Part shown: piece after piece, positions 20,901 through 33,600 of the stretch
Numbering within the stretch: the first letter of the stretch is position 1
Layout of the letters: each line of letters starts with the position of its first letter
Assembly (NCBI GenBank): GCA_009617715.1
Contig: VTFK01000166.1
Coordinates: forward strand, 310,001-374,000
DNA from: Plectrocnemia conspersa
Lineage: Eukaryota > Arthropoda > Insecta > Trichoptera > Polycentropodidae
Direction: 5' to 3'
Length of the DNA: 64,000 nucleotides
Notes under the pieces: model-generated
Told to the model about the DNA's origin: nothing
Databases searched by the model: none
What the model saw: only the letters and a program-made list of their open reading frames with translations
Made by a program: the position numbers and the translations under genes

Positions 20901-22060
20901 TTGTTATGACATTTGCGGCATTGATCAATAATTATGCTGCTATGGCCTAAGTCATCGCAAACTACTAATACTTATAAATCTACACACTAATACGCGCCTC
21001 ACGCGCATGCGTAAGCGTTAACACTTGAATACCATGAGCATAAAATTGTGCGTTTCATAAATCTTGCGTTGCGTCCGTGTGCACAAATTTGTGCGTTTCG
21101 TCATTTAAACTTCATATAACAAAATCACACGTTAAACTGCGTATTTACCGTAACGCATTCAACTCTATCCAAAGATGTTACTAATATTCTATTAACTAAA
21201 ATAATTGAAAAATTCAGATAAAAAAATCGTTTCAAGGCAGTGCTTAAATTTTTTACAATATCGCATCGGAGATATATTCTTCTGAAGAAGCTTTGAAGAC
21301 TGATAAACGCATGACACGCGGTCTCGAATATGTAGACTTCTTACCCAAAACCTTCTTCAGAATAACTATGATCGTTGGTATTTTCCTTCCTTTCGCTACA
21401 AGGATCGGAAATATGACGTTTATTCTAACAATGTATCTTCTCTTTCGTCCATTTTGTAATGATCACAGTAAAAATCACAAAACAAAATAATTACAATTTT
21501 AAAGTCAATAAAAATCTCTTATTACAGAGTATGTATTATCACAAAATAGTTAAAAAAAAACAATAACACAATATAATAATACGAAAAACCGCAAGGTCAA
21601 AATTGTTTTAGGAAAAAAAACAAGTAAAGTCTATAAATATTTTCTAATAGCGGCCAAAAATAACTAAAACATCCGAGGCTTGACTAAAATGGTACAGCGC
21701 TGAAACAAATCCTCAACATTGTTACACGCATGGCGTCTTCTTGATTAGTCGTTTTATGCAAGTACATCGCCCTTATTGATCAGCAATGACATGTCGCCAT
21801 TGCTTATAAATTTTGGATATACCTATAATTTTTAGTTTCTATCCTTTCTTAAAATTTTATCTCTTCTGACAAAAATTCTAATGCCTTTTTTACAGGGCCG
21901 TCACTACAGATTTTACCGGAGTAGGCAAAAGATGATATTGACCAATAATTATGTTGTTATGGCCAAAAGCTGATAGGAGATGGAGGGAGGTGAATAGTCA
22001 CAGCGTGTAAATACTAATTTGCACACCAAGATACGCATTAAGCAGAATTTAAATTGATAA
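20900..22060. repeat. Pair of related direct repeats flanking ~1 kb
   Basis: The block ATTGATCAATAATTATGCTG and then CTATGGCC (about 20920-20948) recurs as ATTGACCAATAATTATGTTG and TTATGGCC (21937-21964). Both are followed by diverged sequence around an ATACGC(G/A)..TTA stretch. The interval between has a 65-codon open frame (21293-21490) with no recognisable family and is likely chance. Confidence 0.4.
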
Positions 22061-23620
22061 AATTTAAAAAAAAATATTTTTATTTTTAAACGTTTTTATC
22101 TTAGATTTTTTTGAGTAATTTTACTAATTTTTTGAACAGACGTTTTTTTTTTAAATAATATACAAGAACTAATTTTAGAACATGTTTCATATTGATATAA
22201 TTAATACTACGGCCATTATCGTGTACTCAAATTTCGTTTTATTTCACACAAAAAAAATTTTTAAGCGTTTCTTTTATTTTTGCTTTTTTTCTAACATTTT
22301 TCAACAAAGTTACAATTTTTTATAGTTTAATTAACAAATAAAAACAAGGATTGTAGATTAAGCTAGCTAACGAACTTAGCCGATATAGTTACAAAATCTA
22401 TATTTAGAATAAGTTTCATGACCAAAATATAAAATAAAAAAAAAACATACGTTTATGCGTTTTTTACTTATTTACTCTTATATTTTGCTAACAGATCTAC
22501 GATTTTTTTTATTTATTTGCGAAGCTGATATCTGAATTTAACCAAGATTTTTACGAGGTCAATTTTAAAAATATTTTTATGACGATGTGATAAAAACTAC
22601 GACAGATAATGCAAGATGATTCCAAATTTACCCAAGTAACTTTAAGAGATTGTCACTGAGACATATTTATATTCTAACGAGAGTAAGTTTAACTGGAAAT
22701 ATTATGAAGTTAAAATATTGGTTTTAACAGAATGCGAACAGCCAGTTAAAATTGCTTCCTTCATTATAGTTACTACTATAATGTAGCTGAATTAATATTA
22801 TAATGTTACATAATTAGAACTCCAGTTTTCAAATTCTAATTATGTGGCGGCATTACAGATGGGTCCAAAGATTTCAAAAACTGTGGGCAATTGCATCTTA
22901 AGTACTCTTTTCGAGAAAAAGTCGATGGTTTTGTCTTCGTGTTTTGTGCAATATTAATACTCGCGAAAAGCAAAATGCCCGAAGGACCAGCGAAGACTCT
23001 TTATTACCGTATTTCTACATATTTTACAGTATGTAAAATATGTAAAAATATGGATTAATTGCGTCTGAAATACCTTTATGATCTAAGATACTTACAAACT
23101 AAAATATGATCGTACAATTTGTGAAATAAACATATATTATGTGTTTTCGGAATCATGCTGTTAAAATCAAATGTTTCCGAAAGCCCGTTGTTCGAAATCA
23201 ACCGTTGTTTAAAATTGAATTTATACGAATGTTGTAAGATTATTTTCTTTTTTTAAAAAAATTAAAAAGATAAACAAATTTCAAGCATTTACATATACTT
23301 CATTATTCTGTTTGGCACATTCTTTAAATCAATTTTTATTTTCATTTCAGTTTTACTTGATTAAATTGCTAAACTTTATTTTCATTTATTAAGATTTTTA
23401 GATTTAAATTAAGATTTCAGTTTTATGAAAGAGGTAAAAATATTTTAAAATGTTTTACGATTGTGAAAAAAATTATTTTTAAGTTATACTGCTTGTTATT
23501 TTTGCTTATTATTATTTTACTATTTCGTCACTTTTTATTCATATTATAGTATTATACATGTTAATTACATAATTTTATAAAAAATATATTTTCATTTTAC
23601 CGACAGGGATATCATTTTAT
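22060..23620. other. AT-rich spacer, nothing recognised
   Basis: Homopolymer-rich sequence with no supported gene or element. A short hairpin of TATTTTACAGTATGTAAAATA lies near 23018-23042. Confidence 0.45.
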
Positions 23621-23624
23621 TTTT

Positions 23625-23770
23625 AAGGGGGGGGGGCAAAAGTTAGTGTTTGTTTAATATGTCAATTTCATTAGGATTCATAGTACTTCAATAAATGACA
23701 TGATTTTTCTGTCCAAATTCAAGGTGGGGGGGGGGGGGTTAAACGCCCCCACCTGCCCCTTCCCAAATGA
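23625..23770. repeat. Partial copy of the ~170-bp-unit repeat with poly-G tracts
   Basis: A run of ten G (about 23627-23636) leads into GCAAAAGTTAGTG, the same leader as in copies 1 and 3. Then comes ATTCATAGTACTTCAATAAA and a second, longer G tract near 23728-23738. Only the leader portion of the family is present, without the tandem units. Confidence 0.55.
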
Positions 23771-24639
23771 TGTCCCTATTTGTCGAACATTGTATAAAAA
23801 TATAATATGACTGTGATAATTTAATTTTGCTAAGTTTATATTTATCGATATTTTTTTATATTATTATTACAATTTAAATATTTAATTTAGTTTAATTTTA
23901 AACATATACATTTATCGAGTACAAGATTAAAATTATTAGAGTAATGTGTTAATTTCGTATCCTTATCTTTATTGTGTTAAATCTCTCAAATTGTTTTTAT
24001 ATACTATAATTTAATATACTGACCAATGCTTCCAATTAATTGTTTTATTGATTTATCCTGTTTTTTTCTTAATACATACACCATTTATCAAATATAAATT
24101 TCCCCAATTTTAACTTTTAATTCGAATTTCACGTACTGTGCTTTCTGTTGAAATATTTATTGATTTATTTTTGTTTTAATAATTTAATTTAATTACACAC
24201 ATATTTTATTATTATTAAAAACGGATTAATTTTTAAATAAATTAATATATACGTAATTTTAAATTTTTCAAAATATTTTTTTGTTGATATTTTGATTATT
24301 TTTATTTCATTTTAAATTAATTAAATGTTAGATAAAGTTTTATTATTTTATGAAAATGAATGGCAAATTTCGGATGTGATCAAACAAATAAAAATTGTTG
24401 TATACACAGATTCAATGCAGGGTAAATTTCTAAGAGAAGCTATTTTTAAATCTGAATTTAACTATTGGTGATTGAAGATGACTGCATGGCTGAACTAAAT
24501 CTGACGATCGAAGTGGTAACGGCTCTGAACTTCAATGGAGTCATACAGTTTTTCACTGATTGAACATTATTTCGTTATTTGTGCCGTTCACCATAGATCA
24601 AAAAGACATCATTCTCTGTGACTACATTTCTAATGAATA

Positions 24640-24815
24640 TATCTTTAGTATACCTTCGTCTATTACTATTATCAGCTTGATAGTTCATTCGTATAAGTCA
24701 GTGATCAATAATTGAAAGAACTAGTGTTTGAATACCACATAAAATTGATATCGTATCTGGGAAATCTTAATTAGTGATGATTATTATATAAGTTTTTCTC
24801 AGATTTAATTAATCT
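24640..24815 (+). repeat. tRNA-derived SINE (copy 3, diverged)
   Basis: TATAAGTCAGTGATCAATAA followed by GTGTTTGAATACC (a decayed box B) and a body TATCTGGGAAATCTTAATTA aligns with the better copy at 33925. Strongly diverged. Confidence 0.4.
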
Positions 24816-24837
24816 CAAGTATGAATATCATCATATT

Positions 24838-26965
24838 TATAATAATTGTTCTAGATCGCCACTCTATGCTAATTTTTTTACTATGTAAATCGCTCTACAC
24901 ATAAACAAATTAAATATATTAAATTATAATTAATAATAATTTAAATTGAGTTTATTCAATTGATTTCCGAGTCCCCGGTATTGAATTATTTTGTTTTTGC
25001 TTAAAGGCTCTGATTATTGACCAATGAAAAATCAGTATTTAAATATAAAACAAAATGGCCGGCAGCAACGTGACAGTTGTTGATAAAAATAATTTTCGTT
25101 AATTTTATAAGTGAGTTTGTTTGATTTGACTGCATATAAATACTTAGATTGCAAATTAAGAAGCTACGTTTTAACTATGAAAATGAAATATATACCTAAA
25201 GTGAGTAAGAATTAAAAGTGTACATTGATTATACTATAAAACAATCATAAAACAATCTTTGTAACGAAATCTTCAAATTTTCAGTTCCGTCGACGGACTC
25301 CGAGACCGAAAAGATAGTTTTTTGATTTGCAGTACATCAAAATTATCACTGCTTCTGAAAAATAATTAAAAACGGTAAGAGCTTATACAATATCTATTAA
25401 CATTACGAAACATTATATTCTTACATATAGTTGTCCCAAGACGTTGGACGTGAGAATATGACTTTCTCATACTAACGTCAAATGTGCCTATAGTGATAAA
25501 GCGTCATAAGCAAATAATATACAACTGGGTAAAAGTTATTAAAAACAGTATACAATTACATATATAATTTAAATAATTAAAACCCAATGTCGTGGCAAAA
25601 AAAAAACATTTCAGTCGTTTCATTCCGAGTGTGTCAAAATATCACATCTACGTTAAGGTGTTTTATCAACTTTTGTTTTATACAATCACTTTTCTTAAAG
25701 TATAGGTAAATTTAAGTTATACACTTAGAGCAAACTTAATATGTTCTTTAAAATAACAAAATACCTGCTGGTAATATGAGAAATAAAGTAAATAGTTTGT
25801 AGATATCATATATTAGCATTAGATAAATATTTGGATTACGGAAAAGAGCAAAACTTCTTTAATTGTATCATACATTGTAAAACCTGAAATGGTATAATCA
25901 ACTTTATTGTTCTTATTGTATATAATAAAATCTTTATTGTATCTACGTTAAAGATTTTTATGATTTTTTTATATTTAGTTATTTTTCTTATAGAATGGCC
26001 AAAATTACAATGTTCGGTCGTAGTAAACCTATATATGTTCTTCATTAAACAATATACTTGCAGATAATATGAGAAATAAAGTGTGTAGTAGATTTCGAGT
26101 AGATATTAAAAACATAATAAAAATACTTAAATTAACCACTGACAACCAAAGGGACAAAAATAAAGTAGTAACTGACGAATTGACCAGAAACACCCTTTCA
26201 TTTGAGATTAAAGAGTATATAAAAATAACTTATGTTATTATGTTGATTATTTAGATCTTAGAGGTCATATAATATATCCTTATTAGCAGATAGTTTAATG
26301 TAGAATATGCACTTCCAATTACTGATGTTTCTCTTCTAATATTTGTACCTAAAACAATAATAAAAGTTTTGATATGATCAAAATTGTACATTTTTATATA
26401 ACGATATCTTTACAGATAATGATACATGTCCTTTTTTACTTCCTTTCAAAACGATTGCAATTCTAAAGATACTCAGTGACCAGGTACATTTGAGCATATC
26501 ATGATTAAGACTATATATTAATATATACACAGAAACTATGAATGGTAAAAAACCAAATAGCTCTAAGTTTTCGGAAGTATAATTTAACTTATCACAAATG
26601 GTGTATCGACCTAATGATGGCGTAAATGTATTTAGAAACATTGTTTATAACAATTCATCTGTAAAACTGCGTTGACAGTTCAATTTTTTGGTCTTAGCAT
26701 CCGACTTAGCGGCCATAACATTTCAATGTCTGTGAACATTTAATAACTCAATCGCATTATTACTTTAATAATTAAAACATAAAATTTTATTTTTCGCTAT
26801 TTAAAAATAGTAATTACGAAAAAAATACTGTTATTCCTAAAAAATAAAAAATAAAAATACGTTGATTAGTAATATGTAAATTTAAAGCTATGTTATATAA
26901 TGCAACTATTATAACAATACAATAAATCATCTCACAAAAAGTAATATAAAAACTGACCTAACCTG
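24838..26965 (+). repeat. 2.1-kb dispersed repeat, copy A (uninterrupted)
   Basis: Near-collinear with 38580-41470. It contains a CCAAT-box block, AAAATGGCCGGCAGCAACGT at about 25052, a splice-like TTTCAGTTCCGTCGACGG block near 25281, and two related sub-blocks each holding TAATATGAGAAATAAAGT (25776 and 26066). A 61-codon frame (26069-26254) starting MRNKVCSRFRVDIKN is open in both copies. Whether the block is a captured host gene fragment or a transposon I cannot tell. Confidence 0.7.
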
Positions 26966-26989
26966 CCATTAGTTTAGAAAAAAAATTGT

Positions 26990-27115
26990 GCATTGTAAAC
27001 ATTATATTTCAATATGACAGGCGTTAGCCCAATACATTACAACGGGGTAAACACAATCAACAACTACTAAATAGTGAGACACGAGTCTGAAATAAAATGC
27101 TGTAAATCAGTGGCA
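26990..27115 (-). repeat. SINE-tail-like repeat, inverted relative to 28780-28895
   Basis: ATGACAGGCGTTAGCCCAAT through TAAACACAATCAACAACTAC and TAGTGAGACACGAGTCTGAA matches the reverse complement of 28780-28895 along about 85 bp with few gaps. Part of the block (GTTGATTGTGTTTACCCCG) also follows the SINE at 33925. Confidence 0.6.
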
Positions 27116-28619
27116 TATATCCTATTTAATATACACTATTATTGTATCCATAATTAGCAAACAACTGCTGTTTGTTTCCTAACATTTGCTTCTAGAATTT
27201 AAATAGTAATTAGAATAAAATAGTCTTAATATATTTTACACACAATAAAATACTTACTGGCACACTAATAATTTTAAGTTTTATAAATATTGTTTTTAAT
27301 TAAAAGTGCTATAACTTTTTCCATCATCTTCAACTAGTACTGTGATTTGAGGATTGCTTACCGTTTATTTCAAATACTATTTTCATAACTGTCATTGTGA
27401 CAGCTCGCTATTGACGATTTGAGTTTAGAAGTGTTGCCATTCAAAAACACAAAGATAAGAAAGCAATTGTAGCGCGGGAATTCCTATTACTGGCGCGTTC
27501 AAAATGAAACTACACAATTTATTTTATTAATTCAAATTTTAAAACACTAATATAAATGTTTTTAAAATCATAAATTTTTACAATAAAATTAGATTTATTC
27601 AAAATATTATTTTTAACTTAAAAAAATAGTCTTAAATATATTAGGAATTAAAAAAATATTCTTTTTTATCGTTTTTAATAAACATGGTGTATTTCGTCAT
27701 CCAGCGAAAAATTTTAAAGTTTATTTATTATATAATAGAAAATTATTAAAACATATAATGCTGCACAGTAAAAAACATTTTCTTAAATAAGCTGTACAAA
27801 TTAATATTAAAAAAAAATACTTATTTTCAAATCACATAATACACTTACCTTTGAGTTGTTTTGAGCAACAGAATGAGTGGTTGATCTTATGTCATTTATA
27901 TAACAGCAATATAGCAAGTTTCTTATTTTGATACAGATACATTTAAAAAATTGATTTTAGCAAAGCGAGTTAACTAACACCGAAAATACACTACAACACA
28001 ATCAATGACATATCATTGATTGTGCTAGTCAGGTAGAATAAAATATTTTTCAGTGTCTAAATAAAATAGTTTTCTAAGAGAATGTGTAACATATGCTATT
28101 TATTACTATTATTTAGTTCAGTAGTAAAACCAACTTTTAAATAATAAGTTGTTTCGTTTTGCTCATATTCACCTATGTAGCAAACCTATTTTTGAATAAT
28201 ATAAAATGTTTAGTTTTATTACTATGCAAAAGAATTTTCATAATATTAAAAAATATTATGTAGTTTGTCCTGATAGATATCTACATAATCTAATAGTTAA
28301 GAAATTGTTAAGTAGTCGTTCTCATGGTACGTAAATTCGCACAGGAACGTTCGAAAATGTGTTTGGTTCAACTGCATATCCATCGAACGCAAACGTGCAA
28401 AAAATTAGCAGTAGCGAGAAATTACAATTTTATAATAAGTAATTACTTGAACAACCACTATATTTTAATGTTTTAAAACTATACCAACCAGTAAATACCA
28501 ATAACGGTGTGCAGTGCATCGAACCTTTTTATAAAATTTATAACAAATAAATACTAAAACTAGATTGCTTAAATCAGAATGAATCAAAAAAAATATTTTT
28601 AACCCAAAAATTGAGGGCC

Positions 28620-28895
28620 CGGTAGCTGTGCACTTACTAGCTACGGTAGCTCACGATAGTGAGGGACCGACAGCTGATAATAAATAATTAAAATTAAATC
28701 GAGTGAAATCGTAAATTTTGATGTATATTGATTGTAAGCTGTAATAATAGCTTAAAATTAACAAAATAATTTATTTACAGACTTTGATTTCAGTCTGGTG
28801 TCTCACTACTTAGTAGTCGTATATTGTGTTTCGCCCGGTGTAATGCATAGGTATAACGCCTGTCATTTTACAATGAATGACATCTCTATCATTAG
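28620..28895 (+). repeat. Inverted partner of the 27.0-kb repeat, with adjoining small hairpin
   Basis: From about 28785 the sequence CAGTCTGGTGTCTCACTACT and on to AACGCCTGTCAT is the reverse complement of the 27.0-kb block. Just before it, 28620-28680 is GC-richer and self-complementary (GTAGCTGTGC, CTAGCTACGGTAGCTCACGA). Confidence 0.55.
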
Positions 28896-29402
28896 CTATC
28901 TAAAACAAAAATTATGTATAATGATGCTTATAAAATAGATGACGCTAAAACATATTAAGTATATAATATTTCAATATTGAGACGTGGCTCAGAGCGTCGT
29001 TAATCATAAAGATTTACTTTTTATACCAACTGCCAACTTTGAAACGTGACACAACATCCTTGAGATATTTTAAAACATGTGATCGAATCGCAGAAGCGAA
29101 TCTAGGTTGGAACACACACGTATGTATTATATTTACGATATAAACATACAAACATAAATAAAAGCTCGAGAAATTCGACTCAACTCTATTAAGCACTTTT
29201 TGTCTAGGAATTTTCTTAGGCGCGATTGCGCAAAAAAGAAACGCTCGATTAAAAATGTCCATGAAAGATTTATGAGTTCTCGTCTTTATTGAGTCTGAGC
29301 AGAGATCGTAAACTATTTGATACACAAATCTTCATTGTAGAAATAATCACTTAGAAGAACTGTTATATATTTATATACTTTTTTCTTAATACTAATTATT
29401 TT

Positions 29403-29760
29403 AAAATGACGCCGTTGCAGTGGGAACGCTCGGTAACGATTTTATTGCTTTTGACGTGGATTTTAAACTTCTGAAAAGGAATAAATGTTTTTTGCGCTCT
29501 CCTATTAGGCAAAATTCGGTTTATCTGTTCCTCATTTAATACTATTATACAAGTCATAGTATGAATGCCAGATAACCGAACGTTTTTAATGCCATGGCGT
29601 CGGCACGGTTTTATTGCTTTTGACGTAAATTTTTGACTTCTGAGAAGGGATAATTGTTTTTCGATCTCCTATTGGGCAAAAATCGGTTTAGATGTGCTTT
29701 ATTCGATTCTCACTCGCAATATTGCTATAAAAAGTCTTTATATAAACGCTTGATAGTCGT
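29403..29760 (-). repeat. Dispersed repeat with two tandem ~180-bp units (copy 5)
   Basis: Minus-strand orientation. The units end with GATTTTATTGCTTTTGACGT (29437) and GGTTTTATTGCTTTTGACGT (29608), each preceded by a GC-rich GCAGTGGGAACGCTCGG-like block and followed by CTTCTGA(A/G)AAGG. The spacing is about 171 bp, as in the other copies. Confidence 0.7.
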
Positions 29761-30339
29761 TTGTTTTTACCACGAGCAGCAAATAAAATATGACTAATAA
29801 TCAGATTAATAATAATTAATAATTTTTAATACATATATTTCGCATAAAATATGCTTTTAGAAAATATGCTGCAGCGGTGGCTAATTTTTATATTTATTTG
29901 TAGCATAGAAAGGGTTAACTCGTACCTATTATTATTTAATAAAGAAATTATAGTACGATGTTAAAAATGTATAAAATGACATTTTTGTCATGAGGATTTA
30001 TTACCATGAACAAATTGCAGTATAATGAGCATTGTTCGCACACGTTTGGGTACGCGCACTGAGTTTTTTTTATAGGCAACTCAATCAAAAGAAGTAAACA
30101 AATTTATAAGCGAGCACATTATGAGCTTTAAAATTATTTATAGTTGTACCCTCTTTTTGATTTTTTTTTATTGTTTTCGCTGTGCGGCAAGGATCTTTAA
30201 AAAGTTTTATAAAAAATACATAAATCTGTAAATTACTGACTATAATACCAATTGATGTTTATGTTTATATATAATTATAAAATAAGTTGTTCTTGACTTT
30301 AAATGATTTTAAATAAGAAACCGAGCGTTGCATTCCTGC

Positions 30340-30507
30340 TCTCCAAAGTTGACTTCCACTTCCCCGTATACGCGTGTATATTGGTTTATTTTTAACGCGA
30401 ATCTATAAACGCCAGTCTAAATAGTATTCCGGTCTGGTCATGGCGTTTTCGCTTTATTGAGTTAAAGCCACTCGCCGCGATTTCCATCTTTATCTTCAGT
30501 CAGTGTC
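30340..30507 (+). promoter_or_regulatory. Putative FGF promoter and 5' leader
   Basis: The 170 bp before the FGF start codon are distinctly less AT-rich than their surroundings. They contain TCAGTCAGTG (30496-30505), which matches the insect initiator consensus TCAGT. No TATA box sits at the expected distance. The transcription start is inferred only. Confidence 0.35.
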
Positions 30508-30626
30508 ATGTCTCTCGCAGGAGATGGATACTCGTCCGAGTCGTCCGACGACTACTTGGACAACTTTGGAGAGTATCCGAGGCAGAAGAGAAGCTTAGCT
30601 AAAAACGACTCCATCCAGAGAGACAC
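30508..30626 (+). CDS. Fgf1: FGF exon 1
   Basis: ATG at 30508, donor GTAAGG after 30626. It encodes an acidic, serine-rich 40-residue start ending NDSIQRDT, with RQKRS in the middle. This is the first ATG after the initiator-like motif, and the exon lies outside the FGF fold. Confidence 0.8.
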
Positions 30627-33600
30627 GTAAGGAATAATATCATTCTTAAAATAATACGCATACCAAAAAAGTGGATAGTAATCACTATGTGACATAGATA
30701 TGTGATAATAGTTAAATTGCTTTTGACTAAAACGAATTTGGATAGATGTATCTTTTAACAAAGACATTATTCAAAGCAGAATATTAGTGTTCATTGATAA
30801 ATAAAGAGCTCTGAAATTCACAGCGATATAAACATAATTAAGTTATTCAATGTGTTTTGTTTGTCCGAACATCCTTTCAAGTTTGTATGCATTTCCTTTA
30901 TATTAGCGCCAAATGATCTAATTCTGTAAAAATTGTATCATTATATCCACCAGTGATCTTGTTAGACGGCGCCGTCAGGCAAACTGCCTCTATGTTACAT
31001 CCTGTCAACGATTCTAGATATATTAGATTGCTATAAAAATAACTCAAATAATAATTTATTTATTTTTTTTTTTTGTAAATTCCAAAAATATTTATGTAAA
31101 ACGATTAATACAAAATACACATATTGTATATTTTTTAAATAATAATTTAATTTTAAAAAGGTTTATAAAATAAAAAAATGCAAATTTAAGAATATCTTTA
31201 AAAAATTTTAAATTATTTATAAAAAAAATATGAATTAAGTGGCTGATTTTTTCATACATTTCGGGCGGTGTCTCAGTTATTACTCGGTGGATGTTGGTTT
31301 TTAGGTTCTGAAACTTTTCGGGTTTGTTGGCGTAGATATGACTTTAGCATAACGCCACAAAAATATCCAACGGGGTTAAATCGCATGATTTTAGTGACCA
31401 GTTAACGTCACCAAACCGCGAAATAATGCGCACTGGAAACTTTTAACGCAAAACACCAAACTTGCGTGTCAAATTGCACCGTCTTGTTTTCCACAGACGC
31501 GTACGGGGAGATACATTCCCTTTCGCTTGCTCGCGTGCTAAGTGACGAGAGTGAGTGAGAGATAAGGAAATGTAAGCGTTTCATGCGTTCCGCACGCCCA
31601 CTTCTTCTCACTCACTTTCGTCACTAAACACGCGAGCAAGTGAAAGGGAATGTATCTTCCATGTCTTCCATATCAATATATTAGATTTGGTGGTAAAAAT
31701 AATCTGTTATTACGCGCCTATAGTGCTCACCATTTAATGTTATTTTTTAAAAAAGTAAAGCCCGATGACGCCGCCTGACCACAATGCGCACCAAAAAGTC
31801 ACTTTTTTTTGCCATGTAATAGTCTCTCGTGACATCACCCCATATGTGGCAATTTTGATTATTAACATACCCAGAAATGTGTAAATATGCCACATCAGAG
31901 AAGAAAATTTACTTTGAAAAATCAGCATCAACTTCCTGCTGCTCTAACACGCTGCGTAAATGCTTAGCTGTCCGTATTTTGGTCAGATGTCAAGTTCAAG
32001 TTGTGCTCTGACCGCCTCATATTTTAATTAGTATTACCAGCTTTTCCGACGTCTATTTGGATGCAAAGTCACACTTCTTCGGCCTCAAAACCGATTGTGA
32101 ATATGTCGATACATTGTGTCGCGATCGACTGGTTGGCTAGATCTGACGTAATTCTCGTAGCTTTGCGGTCGAGTCTCATTTATTCCAAGTCGAAAGCGAA
32201 GTGATTCCTGATAAAAGAGGGAACAAACTATTTGTTATTGATTAATACATATATAGTACTATATTTTGAGTAACGGTAAAACTTAGTAAACTTAGCAGTG
32301 ATGTAATTTATATGAAATGCCGGTGAGAGTGTCCATGTACCTATCGACATTCCTTTGTATTTGGCAACGAACATATTCTTTATATTTGGCTTCCAGCTAG
32401 TTCTCTCTGGAAGTGCATTCAAACAGTTTAATGGATATCCGCACTGTACAAGCGTTTCTATTGTATGATATAATGACGATGAGATTAAAATTTCATGATT
32501 AGAAAGTAGTTGTATACGCTTTTAGCGAAGTCCTTGCGATAAAGTCACATATGTAAGGCGTAGTCAAAACGTTTAAACAAGTGATACTCTGTTTAGGCGG
32601 ATGAGTCAATATTATTTTTGGAGGATCGTAAAGGGTGTGTAGTCGCATATATTTGTGGCAGAGAATTTGCCCTTTGCATACTGTATTCTGGTGTCGTAAA
32701 TTATTGTGCTATAAGATAAAATAGGTGTTAAATAATCACTGATGGTTATGGTAGATTCCTTAATAAGTTAACCAGTATGATCTGTTTAAAAATGAGGACT
32801 AATAAAAAGTCGCAGCACCGTTAAAAAATCTTAAAAAATGTTTTAAAATAGATTTAATTTAAAAAACATATTTTATGTAATTTTATTGAAAATTAAAAAA
32901 ACATAGAAAATCATTCCATTTAGAAAAATCACAGAAAATTAAATAGCTAAAAATGTTGCAATGTGATATGCAGGCTAATACAGAATGATGCAATTTAAAT
33001 TTTTTATGTTGGAAACAATAAATCAGACAGCTGTCAATAATGATGCGTGTTTAATTTTAAAGTTCTATTCCTCTAAATAAAACACTTTTTATATAGACAA
33101 TTTTTCGGGCTTAATAATAATATAGTTGTGCTCAGAATTTATATTACATGGGTCAGTGTTTATATTATATTGGTTATATGTCAACACAAACCAAGCGTGC
33201 TACATACAATTAAATAGTTTTGTTGCAGATTCGTTTAGAGTTATTCATGGGGTGTTCAATTTTCTAACCAATAGCTTGTTCAACGGTTCAGTTGTAGGTG
33301 AAATATTTTTTAAATAAATAATTTATTTCCGATTTATTAAATGTTGTAATATTTTTATAATTCACTAATCGTCCTATATTTTTATTCTGACGGTATGTTC
33401 TTTTAATTCTAACTATTTGATTTTTATTATGACCCAAAGTTGATTTAAATTCTGGCAATTTAATAATTTGTTGCTGTTGTTTATCTTAAAATATTTTGTA
33501 TCAATTCTAGAATAGAGATTGTCATTAGGGATAAAACACGAGTAGTCAATTTTTATAAAATGAACATGAACAATGAAATCATTCCATTCATTGTTGCTGA

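Noticed and set aside
23625..23740. G-quadruplex regulatory element
   Set aside because: The G runs are single long homopolymers belonging to a repeat leader, not four spaced tracts near a gene.
29014..29325. 103-codon minus-strand frame with some charged stretches
   Set aside because: No recognisable domain and no partner exons that join in phase. I kept it out as an exon of the MADF-like gene for lack of evidence.
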